From positions 211,143,102-211,207,101 of the forward strand of contig NC_133332.1 of the NCBI RefSeq assembly GCF_042186555.1: a stretch of DNA of 64,000 bases, given 5' to 3'. The notes beneath the pieces were generated by a model. That model did no database searches and was not told the origin of the DNA. It was given only the letters and a program-made list of their open reading frames with translations. Origin of the DNA: Aquarana catesbeiana. Its lineage: Eukaryota; Chordata; Amphibia; Anura; Ranidae. Positions 10,731 through 22,383 of the stretch are shown in pieces. A program made the position numbers and the translations under genes. Numbering within the stretch: the stretch's first letter is position 1; every line of letters begins with the position of its first letter.

Positions 10731-11201
10731 TAAAAGAGAAGTGTGGGAATCAAACAAAACAAACACACATACTCATCTAGATGGCTGCAGTATTGATCTG
10801 ATTACCGCTGCTTCTAGACATTGAGAACTAAGCGATCAAAGACAGCTTATTGGTCAGCTTTCTGGTCTGCTCTGAGCACAAGTCACTGCTCTGCCCCTCC
10901 AGTGATCACTAGAGTGCCAGGCTGTGTGGTGGGGGTGGGAATGCCTGACTCAGGCTCTTAGCGGCGTGCTGAGGGGTGAGGCAACTTCGGGTCAGGCATC
11001 TGGGCAGATCCTGACAATATTGTCAGGATAAATCTAAACCAAAAAGGAATAATACTAAATTCTCCTATCTCAGTGCTATGAAATAATAGGTATATATCAC
11101 ACACCAGAGATTGATGACTGATAATAGCGGTTGACATAAAAATTAAACCATTAAAAATATCTCACAGCAGCCACTTAACATAGATAATAAATATACAGTA
11201 A
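10731..11201. other. Intron, nothing recognised
   Basis: Sequence between two MITEs with no open frame, terminal repeat or exon that I could support. Confidence 0.4.
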
Positions 11202-11625
11202 TGCCGCGTACACACGGTCTGACTTTTCGACTGTACGGGTACGACAGACTTTCCAGCGTACTTTCGACGGACTTTCTAACGAACGGACTTGCCTACACAT
11301 GATCACACCAAAGTCCGACGGATTCGTACGTGATGACGTACACCGGACTAAAATAAGGAAGTTGATAGCCAGTAGCCAATAGCTGCCCTAGCGTCGGTTT
11401 TTCTCTGTCGGACTAGCAGGCCGACGAGCGTATTTCTGGGTCTGGCGGAGTTACGACATAAAGATTTGAAGCAAGTTCTAAATCTAAAGTCCGCCAGATT
11501 TGCGATGGGAAAAGTCAGCTGAAGGTCCAGTGAAGCCCACACATGATCGGATTGTCCGCCGGATTTGGTCCGTCGGCGTCCGTCGGACCAGTCCGGTCGA
11601 AAAGTCCGACCGTGTGTACGCGGCA
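11202..11625. mobile_element. Harbinger-like MITE (TGCCGCGTACACACG ends)
   Basis: Ends TGCCGCGTACACACGGTC and GACCGTGTGTACGCGGCA form a near-perfect inverted repeat, flanked by TAA on both sides (11199-11201 and 11626-11628). A 3-bp TWA duplication is characteristic of PIF/Harbinger elements. The interior carries further inverted CGGAC/GTCCG blocks and a shared internal segment (GAAGTTGATAGCCAGTAGCC) also seen in the copies at 41821 and 48669. Confidence 0.78.
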
Positions 11626-12249
11626 TAAGATGTGAGAATTATGATTCTAAAAGAAAAACTAATAACACATCAAAGCGGCACTTTTATCAGTCACGTAAAG
11701 TGTACTGACAGGTATAGAAAGTCTCTGCTGTAAATGCAAATAGCAAAGAACAGAAGGACTTCAGCAAAGTCAGTTGTAACAAGATGACTAATATCTCTGC
11801 CTGGACGATTAGGGTGTGTGTAGCCGATAAGATGAGTGCACCATTCACCATACGATAAAACACCTCTTGCTCCACACACCCCCACAAGGGGTTCCAACTT
11901 ACCAGAACCCGGGGGTTAACAAGCCATGGACAACTTCCTAAGGTCCGGTCACTCCAGGGATCCTCGTATGTAAATGGTTAGAGCCACCAGCAGATTCCAT
12001 ATGTAGGAAAGAGACTCCACATAGTCCAATAACGTTTTTGAAAGTTTATTTATAAATTACATAAAATCATCTCTTGGCACAGTACGGATCCAATGTTAGT
12101 TATGTAGCTCAAAATCGGTTGGAAATAGGAGCTGTCAATAATCACTAACCCTGGTTACCGATCACAGCGTCAAATACTTCCTCCTTCCGGTTAGGTGGCT
12201 CCGGGCTTGGAGCGCACAGCGCTGTGACGTAGTTCCAATAGCCGTGGGG

Positions 12250-12297
12250 TCACGCCCTGACTAGTTTCGTCATCACGACTTTTTCGAAGGGCGTGGT
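12250..12297 (-). ncRNA. Hammerhead-ribozyme-like motif in the PLE left arm
   Basis: Reverse complement of the motif at 18257-18303, with fully complementary outer strands CACGCCCT and AGGGCGTG. The right-arm copy has one substitution in the outer stem (AGGGCATG). Same caveats: no stem II and a changed first core base. Confidence 0.45.
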
Positions 12298-12971
12298 CTC
12301 ACGGCGCAACGCTCAATATTTATTTGAAGGGCAAGAGGTGGGAATTAGCCAATACTCCGCCCCCATCGTAGTTAACTAGAAGTATATGAGTCTGTTTGAC
12401 AGGTATGTCCCTGTCAATGGTGAAATGCTCCCCGTGATCCAACCAACGTTGAGCTAAGGGCATAATATACATCCACAAATGACCCACACGTATTTATGGC
12501 AACAAAACATAATGTATAAGACTTCCACCTTTTAAAAAATAACATAAACACTTATTAGACGTATCTCATATTAAATTACTAAAATTAGCCTCCTCAACTT
12601 TGTCTTCTTAACGATGCAAAATAGTAGAAGGTAGGGGCGACATTCCATTACAACAATATTAAAAAATACAAAAAATTAAAAATATATAAAAACATTGATA
12701 AAAAAACTATGATAGAAAAAACTATGTCCAGTCACAGTTAAAAATTGGTATATACCATGTGATGGTCCTGATAAATTACAATATACTTAAATGGAGTAGA
12801 CAGGAAAAGAGTGTGGAACTCTCTGAATTAAATTCAGGGGAATAATAAAGATTTCTACAACAATATTAAATTAATGTAAAAAATTATGTATAGTGATCTA
12901 GTGATTAGATCATGTATCTAAAAGTGTATCTGATCATATCAACTAGTAGATAAAAAGCCCAAGAAACCTAA

Positions 12972-14345
12972 TCATGTATAGTACTCATAGTCACTGATAA
13001 AGCAATTTATATCAAGTTCTATGTTTAACCCTTTCGGGCTAAGTGTGTCAGTTAAAAAAATCCATTGGGTTTCCTTCTTAGATAATTCCCTTACAGTATT
13101 ACCACCCCTCCATGATGGTTTGATGTGATAAATCCCCCAAAATGTGAGACCCGAAGGATCTTGCTCATGATGTTGCTTGAAATGTAGGGATACATTGTGG
13201 TCCTTAAAACCAATAGAAATGTTGTGCACATGTTCTGCAATTCTGATTTTTAGGAGACGCTTAGTGCGTCCTATGTGCATTAACCCTCAAGGGCAACGTA
13301 AGGCATATGCTACATGGGATGTATTACATGTAATAAAGTGCTTGATTGTAAATTCCCTGTTGTTAGAGGTTGAGATGAACTTCTCTATTTTCCTCATAGG
13401 TCTAGACACTTTTCTACAGGCTTTGCATTCCCTACATCCATTTTTACCAAAAAGTTGGATTCCTGCTAGGGGGATCTATTATTTTTTTAACTATAACGTC
13501 TCCAAAATTTGGGGCGTTACGGTAAATGAATTTTAGTTTCTATCGAAACAAAGGACATGCCAATGTTTGTGGAAAATATTCTCCACCTCCCTAAATTGTG
13601 AGTGAAAGGAGGATATAAAGCTCCATTCATGGTCTAAATTCTTTTCCACAGTTTGTGTATCCCTTAGGCAATATTCACGAGGAAGAGCTCTTATTTCATC
13701 AACAATGGGGTCTAAGTGTTGGGATTTATATTCTTTTTCCGCAAACCGTTTTTTTAATATCATTGCTTGTTGGTCAAAATCCTCAAGCGAAGAACAATTT
13801 CTCTTGTCTCTCATTATTTGGCCCTTAGGCACATTTCTCAGCCACAATGGATGGTGGCCACTGTGTACTGGAAGATAACTATTTCTATTGGTGGGTTTGG
13901 AAAATACCTTTGTTCATAATGTGTCATTTACTCTGAAGATATTGTATTCCAAAAAGTGTATTTGTTCAGTACTCCACTGACTTGTAAATCTGATGTTATG
14001 CGTATTATCATTTAGATGGTCGATATAGTCTTTGAGTGTGGATTCTGAACCTAAATACTTCTTTATCCTCCCATTCACCCATAAAGAGGTTGGCTATACT
14101 GGGCGCAAATTTTGCGCCCATTGCAACCCCCCACTTTTGGGTGAAAAAGTTGTGACCAAACCAGAAGTAATTATGCGAAAGACAGAAGTCTAAAACGCAT
14201 TTCTTAAGGAAGATTTTCTGTCTGAACAGAAGATCCTCCCTTTTACTAAGTGCCTAGTTAAGAGCCAACAAGGCATCTTCGTGTTGAATGATAGTGTATA
14301 AACTAGTCACATCAGACCCGACTCCATTGATGAAATCTAACCATT
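12972..14345 (-). pseudogene. PLE RT C-terminal part and GIY-YIG endonuclease (left arm)
   Basis: Reverse-complement copy of the right-arm region. The endonuclease end is at 13280-12972 (MHIGRTKRLLKIRIAEHVHN onward). At 13847-13533 is a segment with KRNCSSLEDFDQQAMILKKR and DPIVDEIRALPREYCLRDTQ. The stretch before DPIVDEI (roughly 13710-13920) is absent from the right arm, so the left arm keeps sequence the right has lost. The RT catalytic region is also present near 14080 but frame-broken. Confidence 0.82.
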
Positions 14346-14746
14346 CCGACATGGAGTCAAGATCATCTAATCCATCAGAACAAGTGGAAAGTGAACAAAC
14401 ACAGCCCAAAACTACAGTGATAGAACAAATTCACCAGGCCCAGAATGTTAATATTCAGGGGAAAGGGTTACAACAACAGCAGTTAAATAAAAGAAGTATT
14501 CCCACTCACCCATGGCCTGGTACCACCAGTAGGGGAGCTAGAAACCACAACAGGGTAATAGAGGAAGGAGCGGGTTAGTTAGGACACCCTACCCCCCAGT
14601 ATATGATCATACATATCAGGTGCCCATTGCTAATAGATTTGAACCGTTGTGGGATCAGAATACAGTCTATGGCTACTCCTCACCATGTCCTTTTTTAGGG
14701 AGGGGTCGGGGGGGGCCAGAGGAGAGGCAGGGGCTTCCCACCTCAC

Positions 14747-15801
14747 ATGAATAGACCCCCTATTCAACATTATCCTCCGAGGACACCCACATACAAGGAA
14801 AACCAGTGGAAGGATCAATCCCACTGGGAAAGGCATCAGGTCCAACAACAAAACCCAAGGAAAAACGAACCAGGGGATGTAGAGCAGGACTTAGGGCCCA
14901 ACAAAAAGAAGGAGGGAAACCGAATAGGAGGCATTTTTAATCTTAGCAATGCAACACTGACACACAAAGAAATTAACATCTTGCATCAGGGGCTGAAATG
15001 TGGTCTGAAAAGACCTCTCAGCAAATTTGATGCTTATATAGATGTACATAAATACATGCGGAAGCTTAGCATTAAAAAACATTTTTTAAATAAGAACTCA
15101 AACCCAGTCAGTATGAGCGGTTGCTCATCACTGGCGATTGACAGTGGTTTGAAAAATAAGTCCTTATTCAACCCTCCTAATAATGGATCCCATCATTTGG
15201 AGGTTTTTAAAAACTTAGTCTTGCGAGATCTCGATCAGTTAAAACCCAAAGAGAAAGTCAATCCGAGATATATCAAGGAAGGAATTGAGTCACTAGAGGC
15301 CAGGAAAGATATAATTATCAGACCTGTCGATAAGGGAGGGGGAGTGGTTATTATGCCTAAAGACTATTATACTGCTCAGTTAATAGAACTGCTGTCTGAT
15401 AAGGAGACATATGAGAAATTGGATAAGGATCCAACATCTCAATATAGAGCAGAATTGGAAGCTCTGATCGATTTTGGGTATCGGTCACATATTGTTACTA
15501 CTAAAGAAAAAAGATTCCTTTGTCCCAGTAGCAGTCGTATACCAACCATCTACACCCTCCCGAAAATCCACAAAGACCCAGTTAACCCCCCACCCCGATC
15601 CATAGTCAATGGGATCGACTCAGTCACCGCAAGATTAGGCCAATACTTAGATACTTTCCTACAAAAGAGTGTGGTCACAACAAAAGCATATTTGAAGGAT
15701 ACCAAGAGTCTTTTACAGGAATTAAAAGAAATCAACCTTACCGGGAAAGACAAAGTGTTTCTAGTCACATCTGATGTGCCTAGTTTATACACTATCATTT
15801 A
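14747..15801 (+). pseudogene. PLE open reading frame, N-terminal and first RT motifs
   Basis: An uninterrupted 351-codon frame. The first 100 residues are polar (Gln/Asn-rich). From about residue 180 come motifs of Penelope-like reverse transcriptases: RPVDKGGGVVIMPKDYY, then RIPTIYTLPKIHKDP, PRSIVNGIDS and the catalytic VTSDVPSLYT block with the first Asp. The frame ends right at that motif (a TAA at 15800, SLYTII*), where closely related elements would continue into IPHEDA-type sequence. The coding region continues after this stop and is then interrupted by an inverted segment at 15928-16350. Confidence 0.8.
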
Positions 15802-15927
15802 ACACGAAGATGCCTTGTTGGCTCTTAACTGGGCACTTAGTAAAAGGGAGGATCTTCCGTTCAGACAGAAAATCTTCTTTAGAAATGCGTTAGACTTCTG
15901 TCTTTCGCATAATTGCTTCTGGTTTGG
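15802..15927 (+). pseudogene. Truncated PLE RT segment, duplicated copy
   Basis: Continues the RT after the stop at 15800 (EDALLALNWALSKREDLPFR and RNALDFCLSHN on the plus strand) and breaks off at 15927, where inverted N-terminal sequence begins. The same stretch recurs at 16370-16497, from where the element continues. This is a direct duplication flanking an inverted block. Confidence 0.75.
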
Positions 15928-16367
15928 CCTCTCCTCTGGCCCCCCTGACCCCTCCCTAAAAAAGGACGTGGTGAGGAGTAGCCATAGATTGTATTCTGAT
16001 CCCACAACGGTTCAAATCTATTAGCAATGGGCACCTGATATGTATGATCATATACTGGGGGGTAGGGTGTCCTAAATAACCCGCCCCTTCCTCTATTACC
16101 CCTGTTGTGGTTTCTAGCTCCCCTACCGGGGGTACCAGGCCATGGGTGAGTGGGAGTACTTCTTTTATTTAGTTGCTGTTGTTGTAACCCTTTCAACTGA
16201 ATATTAATATTCCGGGCCTGGTGAATTTGTTGTATCACTGTAGTTTCGGGCTGTGTTTGTTCACTTTCCATCTGTTCTGATGGATTAGATGATCTTGAAT
16301 CCATGTCGGAATGGTTAGATTTCTTCAATGGAGTCGGGTCTGATGTGACTAGTTTATAGACTATCAT
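15879..16367 (-). pseudogene. Inverted second copy of the PLE N-terminal region
   Basis: On the minus strand this encodes a peptide with SDPTPLKKSNHSDMDSRSSN and GLQQQQLNKRSTPTHPWPGT, followed by a Gly/Arg-rich end (RGNRGRGG). The same sequence lies on the plus strand at 14288-14730. It is fused at its start to the reverse complement of the RT junction (MIVYKLVTSD), exactly as in the left arm, which shows both arms copy one rearranged junction. Confidence 0.78.
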
Positions 16368-17569
16368 TCAACATGAAGATGCCTTGTTGGCTCTTAACTG
16401 GGCACTTAGTAAAAGTGAGGATCTTCCGTTCAGACAGAAAATCTTCCTTAGAAATGCATTAGACTTCTGTCTTTCGCATAATTACTTCTGGTTTGGTCAC
16501 AACTTTTATCACCCAAAAGAGGGGGGGTTGCAATGGGCGCAAGATTTGCGCCCAGTATAGCCAACCTCTTTATGGGTGAATGGGAAGATAAAGAAGTATT
16601 TAGGGACAGGAGACCAGAGGTCCTGTACTACAGACGTTACATAGATGATCTGCTACTAGTGTGGGTAGGTTCAGAATCTACACTCAAAGACTATATGGAC
16701 CATCTAAATGATAATATGCATAACATCAGACTTATGGGTCAGTGGAGTACTGAACAAATACACTTTTATGGATGTCAATATCTTCAGAGTAGATGACACG
16801 TTACAAACAAACCCCATTGTTGATGAAATAAGAGCCCTTCCTCGTGAATATTGCCTAAGGGATACACAAACTGTGGAAAAGAATTTAGACCATGAATGGA
16901 GCTTTATATCCTCCTTTCACTCATAATTTAGGGAGGTGGAGAATATTTTCCACAAACATTGGCATGTCCTTTGTCTCGATAGAACTTTGTAAGGTGTTTT
17001 ACCTTACAAACCAAAATTCATTTATCGTAAAGCTCCAAATTTTGGAGACGTTATAGTTAAAAAAATAATAGATCCTCCTAGCAGGAATCCAACTTTTTAG
17101 GATCAAATGGATTTTTTGCATGTAGGAAATGCAAAGCCTGTAGAAAAGTGCCTAGATGAGGAAAATAGAGAAGTTCATCTCAACCTCTAACAACAGGGAA
17201 TTTACAATCAAGCACTTTATTACATGTAATACATCCCATGTAGTATATGCCTTACGTTGCCCTTGTGGGTTAATGCACATAGGACGCACTAAGCGTCTCC
17301 TAAAAATCAGAATTGCAGAACATGTGCACAACATTTCTATTGGTTTTAAGGACCACAATGCATCCCTACATTTCAAGCAACATCATGAGCAGGATCCTTC
17401 GGGTCTCACATTTTGGGGGGTTGATCACAACAAACCATCATGGAGGGGTGGTAATACTGTAAGGGAATTATCTAAGAAGGAAACCCAATGGATTTTTTTA
17501 ACTGACACACTTAGCCCAAAAGGGTTAAACATAGAACTCGATATAAATTGCTTTATCAGTGACTATTAG
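16352..17569 (+). pseudogene. PLE RT C-terminal part and GIY-YIG endonuclease (right arm)
   Basis: Contains the RT stretch leading to AMGARFAPS-type sequence (16533 onward), the catalytic box YRRYIDDLLLVW (about 16625-16665), and then the endonuclease domain at 17156-17569. The latter includes CNTSHVVYALRCPCGLMHIG followed by RTKRLLKIRIAEHVHNI, a GIY-YIG core with the conserved Arg. This domain with a linked RT is the hallmark of the Penelope-like class. Frameshifts and stops occur before 16533 (an extra G in a G run at 16521-16527), near 16800 (deletion) and near 17100. Confidence 0.85.
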
Positions 17570-18256
17570 TACCATACATGATTAGGTTTTTGAGCTTTTT
17601 ATCTACTAGTTGATATGATCAGATACACTTTTATATACATGATCTAATCATCTGTACACTATACATCATTTTTTACATTAATCTAATATTGTTGTAGAAA
17701 TCTTTATTATTCCCCTGAATTTAATTCAGGGAGTTCCACACTCTTTTCCTGTCTACGCCATTTAAGTATATTGTAATTTATCAGGACCATCACCCGGATT
17801 ATACCAATTTTTAACTGTGACTGAACATAGTTTTTTCTATCATAGTTTTTTTTTCAATGTTTTTATATATTTTTTATTTTTTGTATTTTTTTAATATTGT
17901 TGTAATGGGATGTCGCCCCTACCTTCTACTATTTTGCACCGTTAAGTAGACAAAGGTGAGGAGGCTAATTTTAGTAATTTAATATGAGCTACGTCTAATA
18001 AGTGTTTATGTTATTTTTTAAAAGGTGGAAGTCTTATACATTATGGTTTGTTGCCATAAATAAGTTTGGGTCATTTTTGGATGTATATTATGCCCGTAGC
18101 TCAACGTTGGTTGGATCACGGGGAGCATTTCACCATTGGCATGGACATACCTGTCAAACAGACTCATATACTTCTAGTTAACTATGATGGGGGCGGAGTA
18201 TTGGCTAATTCCCACCTTTTGCCCTTCAGATAAATAGTGAGCGTTGCGCCGTGAGA

Positions 18257-18303
18257 CCACGCCCTTCGAAAAAGTCGTGATGACGAAACTAGTCAGGGCA
18301 TGA
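18257..18303 (+). ncRNA. Hammerhead-ribozyme-like motif in the PLE right arm
   Basis: The sequence has CACGCCCT and AGGGCATG as outer complementary strands, enclosing TGATGA, CGAAAC, TA and GTC. This matches the layout of minimal type I hammerhead ribozymes reported in Penelope-like elements (core CUGANGA...GAAA, tiny stem III, cleavage after GUC). Stem II is missing and the first core C is G, so activity is doubtful. The identical core lies inverted in the left arm at 12250-12297. Confidence 0.45.
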
Positions 18304-18830
18304 CCCCACAGCTATTGGAACTACGTCACTACGCTGTGCGCTCCAAGCCCGGAGCCACCTAACCGGAAGGAGGAAGTATATGACACTGTGATCGGTAAAC
18401 CATTATTTCCAGCGTGTACTTCGCTCCTGTGGCCCCAGGGTTAGTGATTATTGACAGATCCTATTTCCAACCGATTTTGAGCTACATAACTAACATTGGA
18501 TCCGTACTGCGCCAAGAGATGATTTTATGTAATTTATAAATAAACTTTCAAAAACATTATTGGACTATGTGGAGTCTCTTTCCTACATATGGAATCTGCT
18601 GGTGGCTCTAACCATTTATATACGAGGATCCCTGGAGTGCCGGACCTTAGGAAGTTGTCCATGGCTTGTTAACCCCTGGGTTCTGGTAAGTTGGAACCCC
18701 TTGTGGGGGTGGGTGGAGCACGAGGTGTTTTATCGTATGGTGAATGGTGCACTCATCTTATCGCCACACACACCCTACTCATCCAGGCAGAGACCTTAGT
18801 CATCTTGTTACATCTGACTTTGCTCAAGTC

Positions 18831-19096
18831 CTTGTGAGCTGACAGTGGGCTTTAGCCAGTTGTTGGCAGAATCTGGGTCACAGGGTTAGGAATTAAGTGC
18901 GCTTCTGTTACCCACAGGAGAAGTATAGCCAAAAGAGCTTTTGCCATACTTCTCCTTTAAAACCTACTTAAAAGTTAGAAGTTAGAAGTCAGCAGTGTTC
19001 ACTTTCTGTGATCATCATTACTGTGTATCAGTAATGATGATCAGTCCTAACCAATTTCTTTTGTGGCTGCACAATCTCACAGGAGGTAACACGTAC
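18831..19096. other. Intron, nothing recognised
   Basis: Short stretch between the end of the right PLE arm and the exon donor at 19097. Confidence 0.4.
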
Positions 19097-19237
19097 CTGA
19101 ACCCCTGAACATTGCAACTTCTGTTGAATATCAACTGCTGACTGCTGTATATGCAATATCTCCTCCTGCTGCTTTAGCAGTAGCTTCCTCTCCTGGTGTG
19201 CTGCCTTGTAGATGTTGTACAAGTGCTGAATTTCTGC
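19097..19237 (-). CDS. Exon of CEP350/CCDC187-family gene, conserved coiled coil
   Basis: Acceptor tgttcctcag, donor GTTCAG|GTACGT, exactly 47 codons in phase 0. It encodes AEIQHLYNIYKAAHQERKLL then LKQQEEILHIQQSAVDIQQK and a short tail. The arrangement AEI..L....KAA..ER.L.LKQQEEI..I.Q....Q.KL corresponds to the segment of CEP350 just downstream of the KTKAELA block. Long, uninterrupted heptads suggest dimerisation. Confidence 0.84.
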
Positions 19238-19315
19238 CTGAGGAACAAAATAGGCATGACAAAATGAAAAAAAAAAGTGGACTTTATGTATTACTATTTT
19301 ATTTTATTTATTTAT

Positions 19316-19490
19316 TTATTTCAGGTACTTATATAGCGCTGTCAATTTACGCAGCGCTTTACATATACATTGTACATTCACATCAGTCCCTACCCTCAAA
19401 GAGCTTACAATCTAAGGTCCCTAACTCACATTCATACATACTAGGGACAATTTAGACAGAGTCCAATTAACCTACCAGCATGTCTTTTGA
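19316..19490. repeat. Unclassified interspersed repeat
   Basis: After a TTTA-rich tract comes AGCGCTGTCAATTTACGCAG CGCT (a small stem), CAGTCCCTACCC, AAAGAGCTTACAATCTAAGG and a tail with AACCTACCAGCATG. The style resembles dispersed anuran repeats I have seen in frog sequence, but I cannot name the family. Confidence 0.4.
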
Positions 19491-19556
19491 CTATATTATT
19501 ATGTTATTCTGCACACAATATTGTGGTTTCTTTGTGGTTTTAAATGCACCAGTAGC

Positions 19557-19811
19557 GCTCATTCACACCATGTTAGTTGAGCTGCAAAAATCTCCATTGA
19601 CACCATAATGCTGTGTTGGGGCAAGCTGCTACACAATGCCTAAAAAGGTGCTGTACATGAAAAAATGCAAAGTATCTTATTGAATGTCACAGCAACATGT
19701 CACAATGACTTGAATGTAGTGTCTTTTTTGGCTTCACACCGCCCCTCCCTTCACCCACACAACACACACCAGCGAACATGCATTTTAACATGCGTGCTGG
19801 TGTGAACAAGC
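19557..19811. mobile_element. Foldback MITE (GCTCATTCACACC ends)
   Basis: Imperfect terminal inverted repeats GCTCATTCACACCATG and CTGGTGTGAACAAGC. No coding capacity. Same broad end type (TTCACAC) as the elements at 35066 and 45511. Confidence 0.5.
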
Positions 19812-21703
19812 CCTAAAAATATTTGTACAGTTTTTTTACATTTCAGTGTGAGCTCCAAAAAAAAACAAAAAACAAATACAATTTTAGTGGACTGAAGCCT
19901 TAATATAAAGATAGTCAATCATTTATCTAAATTTACCCTACTTTGCCAGAAGCATTAATATTCATAATCAGGCTGGGTTGTGATCCGTGGTTCAAAAAGA
20001 CCAAGGCTTCTGGTCAATTGCTAACATGTATTGTGCTTAGATGGTCTCTTTGTTTTTTCTCAAGATGTTCCAGTTTCCTTCTACAGTTCAAAGGAATATT
20101 GCCTTCTGAATAAGTCAGCCATAACGACTGGCCAAGGCACTCCCTCTGCATTTCAGGAGATTTGCGTTACAGAAGCCTGATCTTTTTTTTAATTAGTTCA
20201 GAACTTAATTCAGTTTTATTTTTATGTTTTTTTTATGTTTACCTGCAATTTAGCTTTAACTGTGTTTTCGTAATAGGCCTAAGTAACTAAATCTTCTTGA
20301 CATAAGCCTTATGTAATCTACTGTACAGCAGCACTCTGACTGGGGGAAGGAACACAACCACCCTGTGCTAATAAGAGATATACATTTCTCTAAACAACAG
20401 AGGGAAAAAAAGGGATGAGCTCATCCATATCCTGCTGTTTCTTCACAGTACAGACACAGGTTGGGCCAGTTTCTTTACCAGACTGTATTGCTTAATTGCA
20501 GTTTAGTACAGAAAAGCCACTCTGTCTGGCAGGGATGCCTGGATCACAAGACTGACTCAACAGAATAGAAATGTACTGGCAGGTAAACAATTAATATATA
20601 CAGTATATACTGTATATTTTTTCTCTGTGCTGGCTGTCTGCTAAAGTCCAGCATTCATCTAGGGTCTATAGATATCAACAGCTAATGTAACTTATTCAAC
20701 AGCCATTTGTGACTCAAGTAAAGTAGGGCAGAATAGTAATTATATGAGCCAGTAACTACAATATACATTTAAATGGTTAATACCAGAAAGATTTAAGAAA
20801 CATACTGTAAGGTGTAATACATTTTTTCTCTTGGGTGGATACTGTAATAATATAGGAGAGGTAGACGTAGCACTAAAGCTGTTAGCTATGTCAGCCTTGG
20901 GGAGCTAGAACTACTACAGCTGTTTTTCTTACTGGTAAAAGATGCCAGCATCTCCTCCCAGGTCAGCCTATCTAAAGTCTATGACAGGTGTCTGAATTCC
21001 CAGCCATTTACAAGGGTAGGCTGTATAGTGATTAGATTTGAGATTTTGTATAGAAACACTCTGTGATAAGGGGTAGTCACATTTGACAGCTGCAGCCATG
21101 AAAAACACAAAATTATCTTCTGTTTTGTTTAGTAAAATATTCCTCTATAGTCTCCATTGGTATTCTAATTATCATATGTAGAAGATATGGTGGAACAAAA
21201 AGACAGCACTGGACATTTTTTGTGACATGTTAAGAAATATCTGGACATTGTTGGCATTATACTGTAAAATAGAACACAGAGAGAACATAACAACCAGTCA
21301 TGTTTCACTTTACTGGAGTTAACTTGATAAAATAAAAATTATGACGGTTTCCTATAGATTACTGCACTTTACTTTTTGTCTTATTGAATAAGGCCTTATG
21401 TGTTGTCATTCCAAGAGAACTGAGATTGACGATACATCATCTATAGTCATTTTCCATTTTTTTCCATATAGTTATGCGAGTATGATCATATTAATGTTAA
21501 TTATTTTCACAAGGGTTAATGGTGACATATCATATTGCATCATCCGATGAAACAAGTACGCAGTTGAAATATGCAAATATAAACTATTTTAATTGCCAAA
21601 TTATTTGTCATTCTGCTCAGCCAGTCTTATGATTCAGGCTTCCCTGCAAGGCAGTACAACCAAGTCCCTGACCTCTATGCAACTATGACACACTAGCAAC
21701 CAC
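19812..21703. other. Intron, nothing recognised
   Basis: About 1.9 kb without terminal repeats, tandem repeats or exons that I can support. It is the longest repeat-poor stretch of the left half. Confidence 0.4.
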
Positions 21704-22383
21704 CTAAAGCGTTTGCTAACCCACAAAAAAAAAAAAAAAAAGATCCTGCACCTTTAAAGCATTTTATACAGCATAGTGCTTGTGCTGTGTAATTTGGACC
21801 CCTGTAACACCTAAAAAACCTGTCTGATCCTGCCAGTTTCTCCCCTCCCCTATGCAAACAGACCACGATAATCATGGCTGCTGAGCCCTGCCATTGTGGT
21901 CTTTTTAAGTGCCTTTGTCATCTGCAGCCTGCTCTCCTGTGTCTGTCTCCTCTACCCCCCCCCTCCCCCCCTGTGTGTCACCTAGTGACAGTGCCGCCCC
22001 ATCCCCCTCATGCTGCAGGAATATCCAAAAATTTGAATACTATCCATTTTGTTTCCCAATAGAGTGCCCCCATGTCTCTGTGTTTTATTTTTTAAAAATT
22101 CTCCTTTACCATATCTCACGGTGGCCCCGGTGGTCATGTGACCAGCCGTGTCTCCTCTCTCCTCTCCTCCAGCTGACATCAGCGGGGAAACCTTGGCCCG
22201 GCCCATTGCTTCTGTCAGACGGGCAGAGAGGAGACACGACCGGTTACATGAGCGCTGGGAGCCACCATGAGATACGGTAAAGGAGGATTTTTTTAAATAA
22301 AACACAGAGACAGAGGAAGCACTCTATTAGGAAACAAAACGGATCGTATTAACACGTGAAGGTGGTTTAACAACCACTTTAAA
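21704..22383. mobile_element. TTAA-end MITE (CCTAAAGCGTTTGCTAAC)
   Basis: Left end CCTAAAGCGTTTGCTAAC and right end GTTTAACAACCACTTTAA are inverted repeats of the TTAAAG(T/C)GGTTG type. The interior has complementary arms (GTATCTCATGGTGGCTCC-like and GGTGGCCCCGGTGGTCATG). It belongs with the TTAAAG elements below, which resemble the T2/Kolobok MITEs described from Xenopus (TTAA target, TTAAAGG-like ends). Confidence 0.65.

Larger units (their letters stand above)
11755..18830. mobile_element. Penelope-like retroelement arranged as a 7-kb inverted repeat
   Basis: A left arm (about 11755-14735) is the reverse complement of a right arm (about 15925-18830), with a 1.2-kb spacer. Each arm contains the C-terminal reverse transcriptase, GIY-YIG endonuclease and 3' region of a Penelope-like element joined, in opposite orientation, to the start of its open reading frame. 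The spacer (14735-15925) holds the rest of the N-terminal and early RT region on the plus strand plus a partial direct duplication (15790-15927 repeats 16352-16497). The arms differ by scattered substitutions and a deletion in the right arm near 16806. All reading frames are broken, so the element is dead in its present form. Confidence 0.85.
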
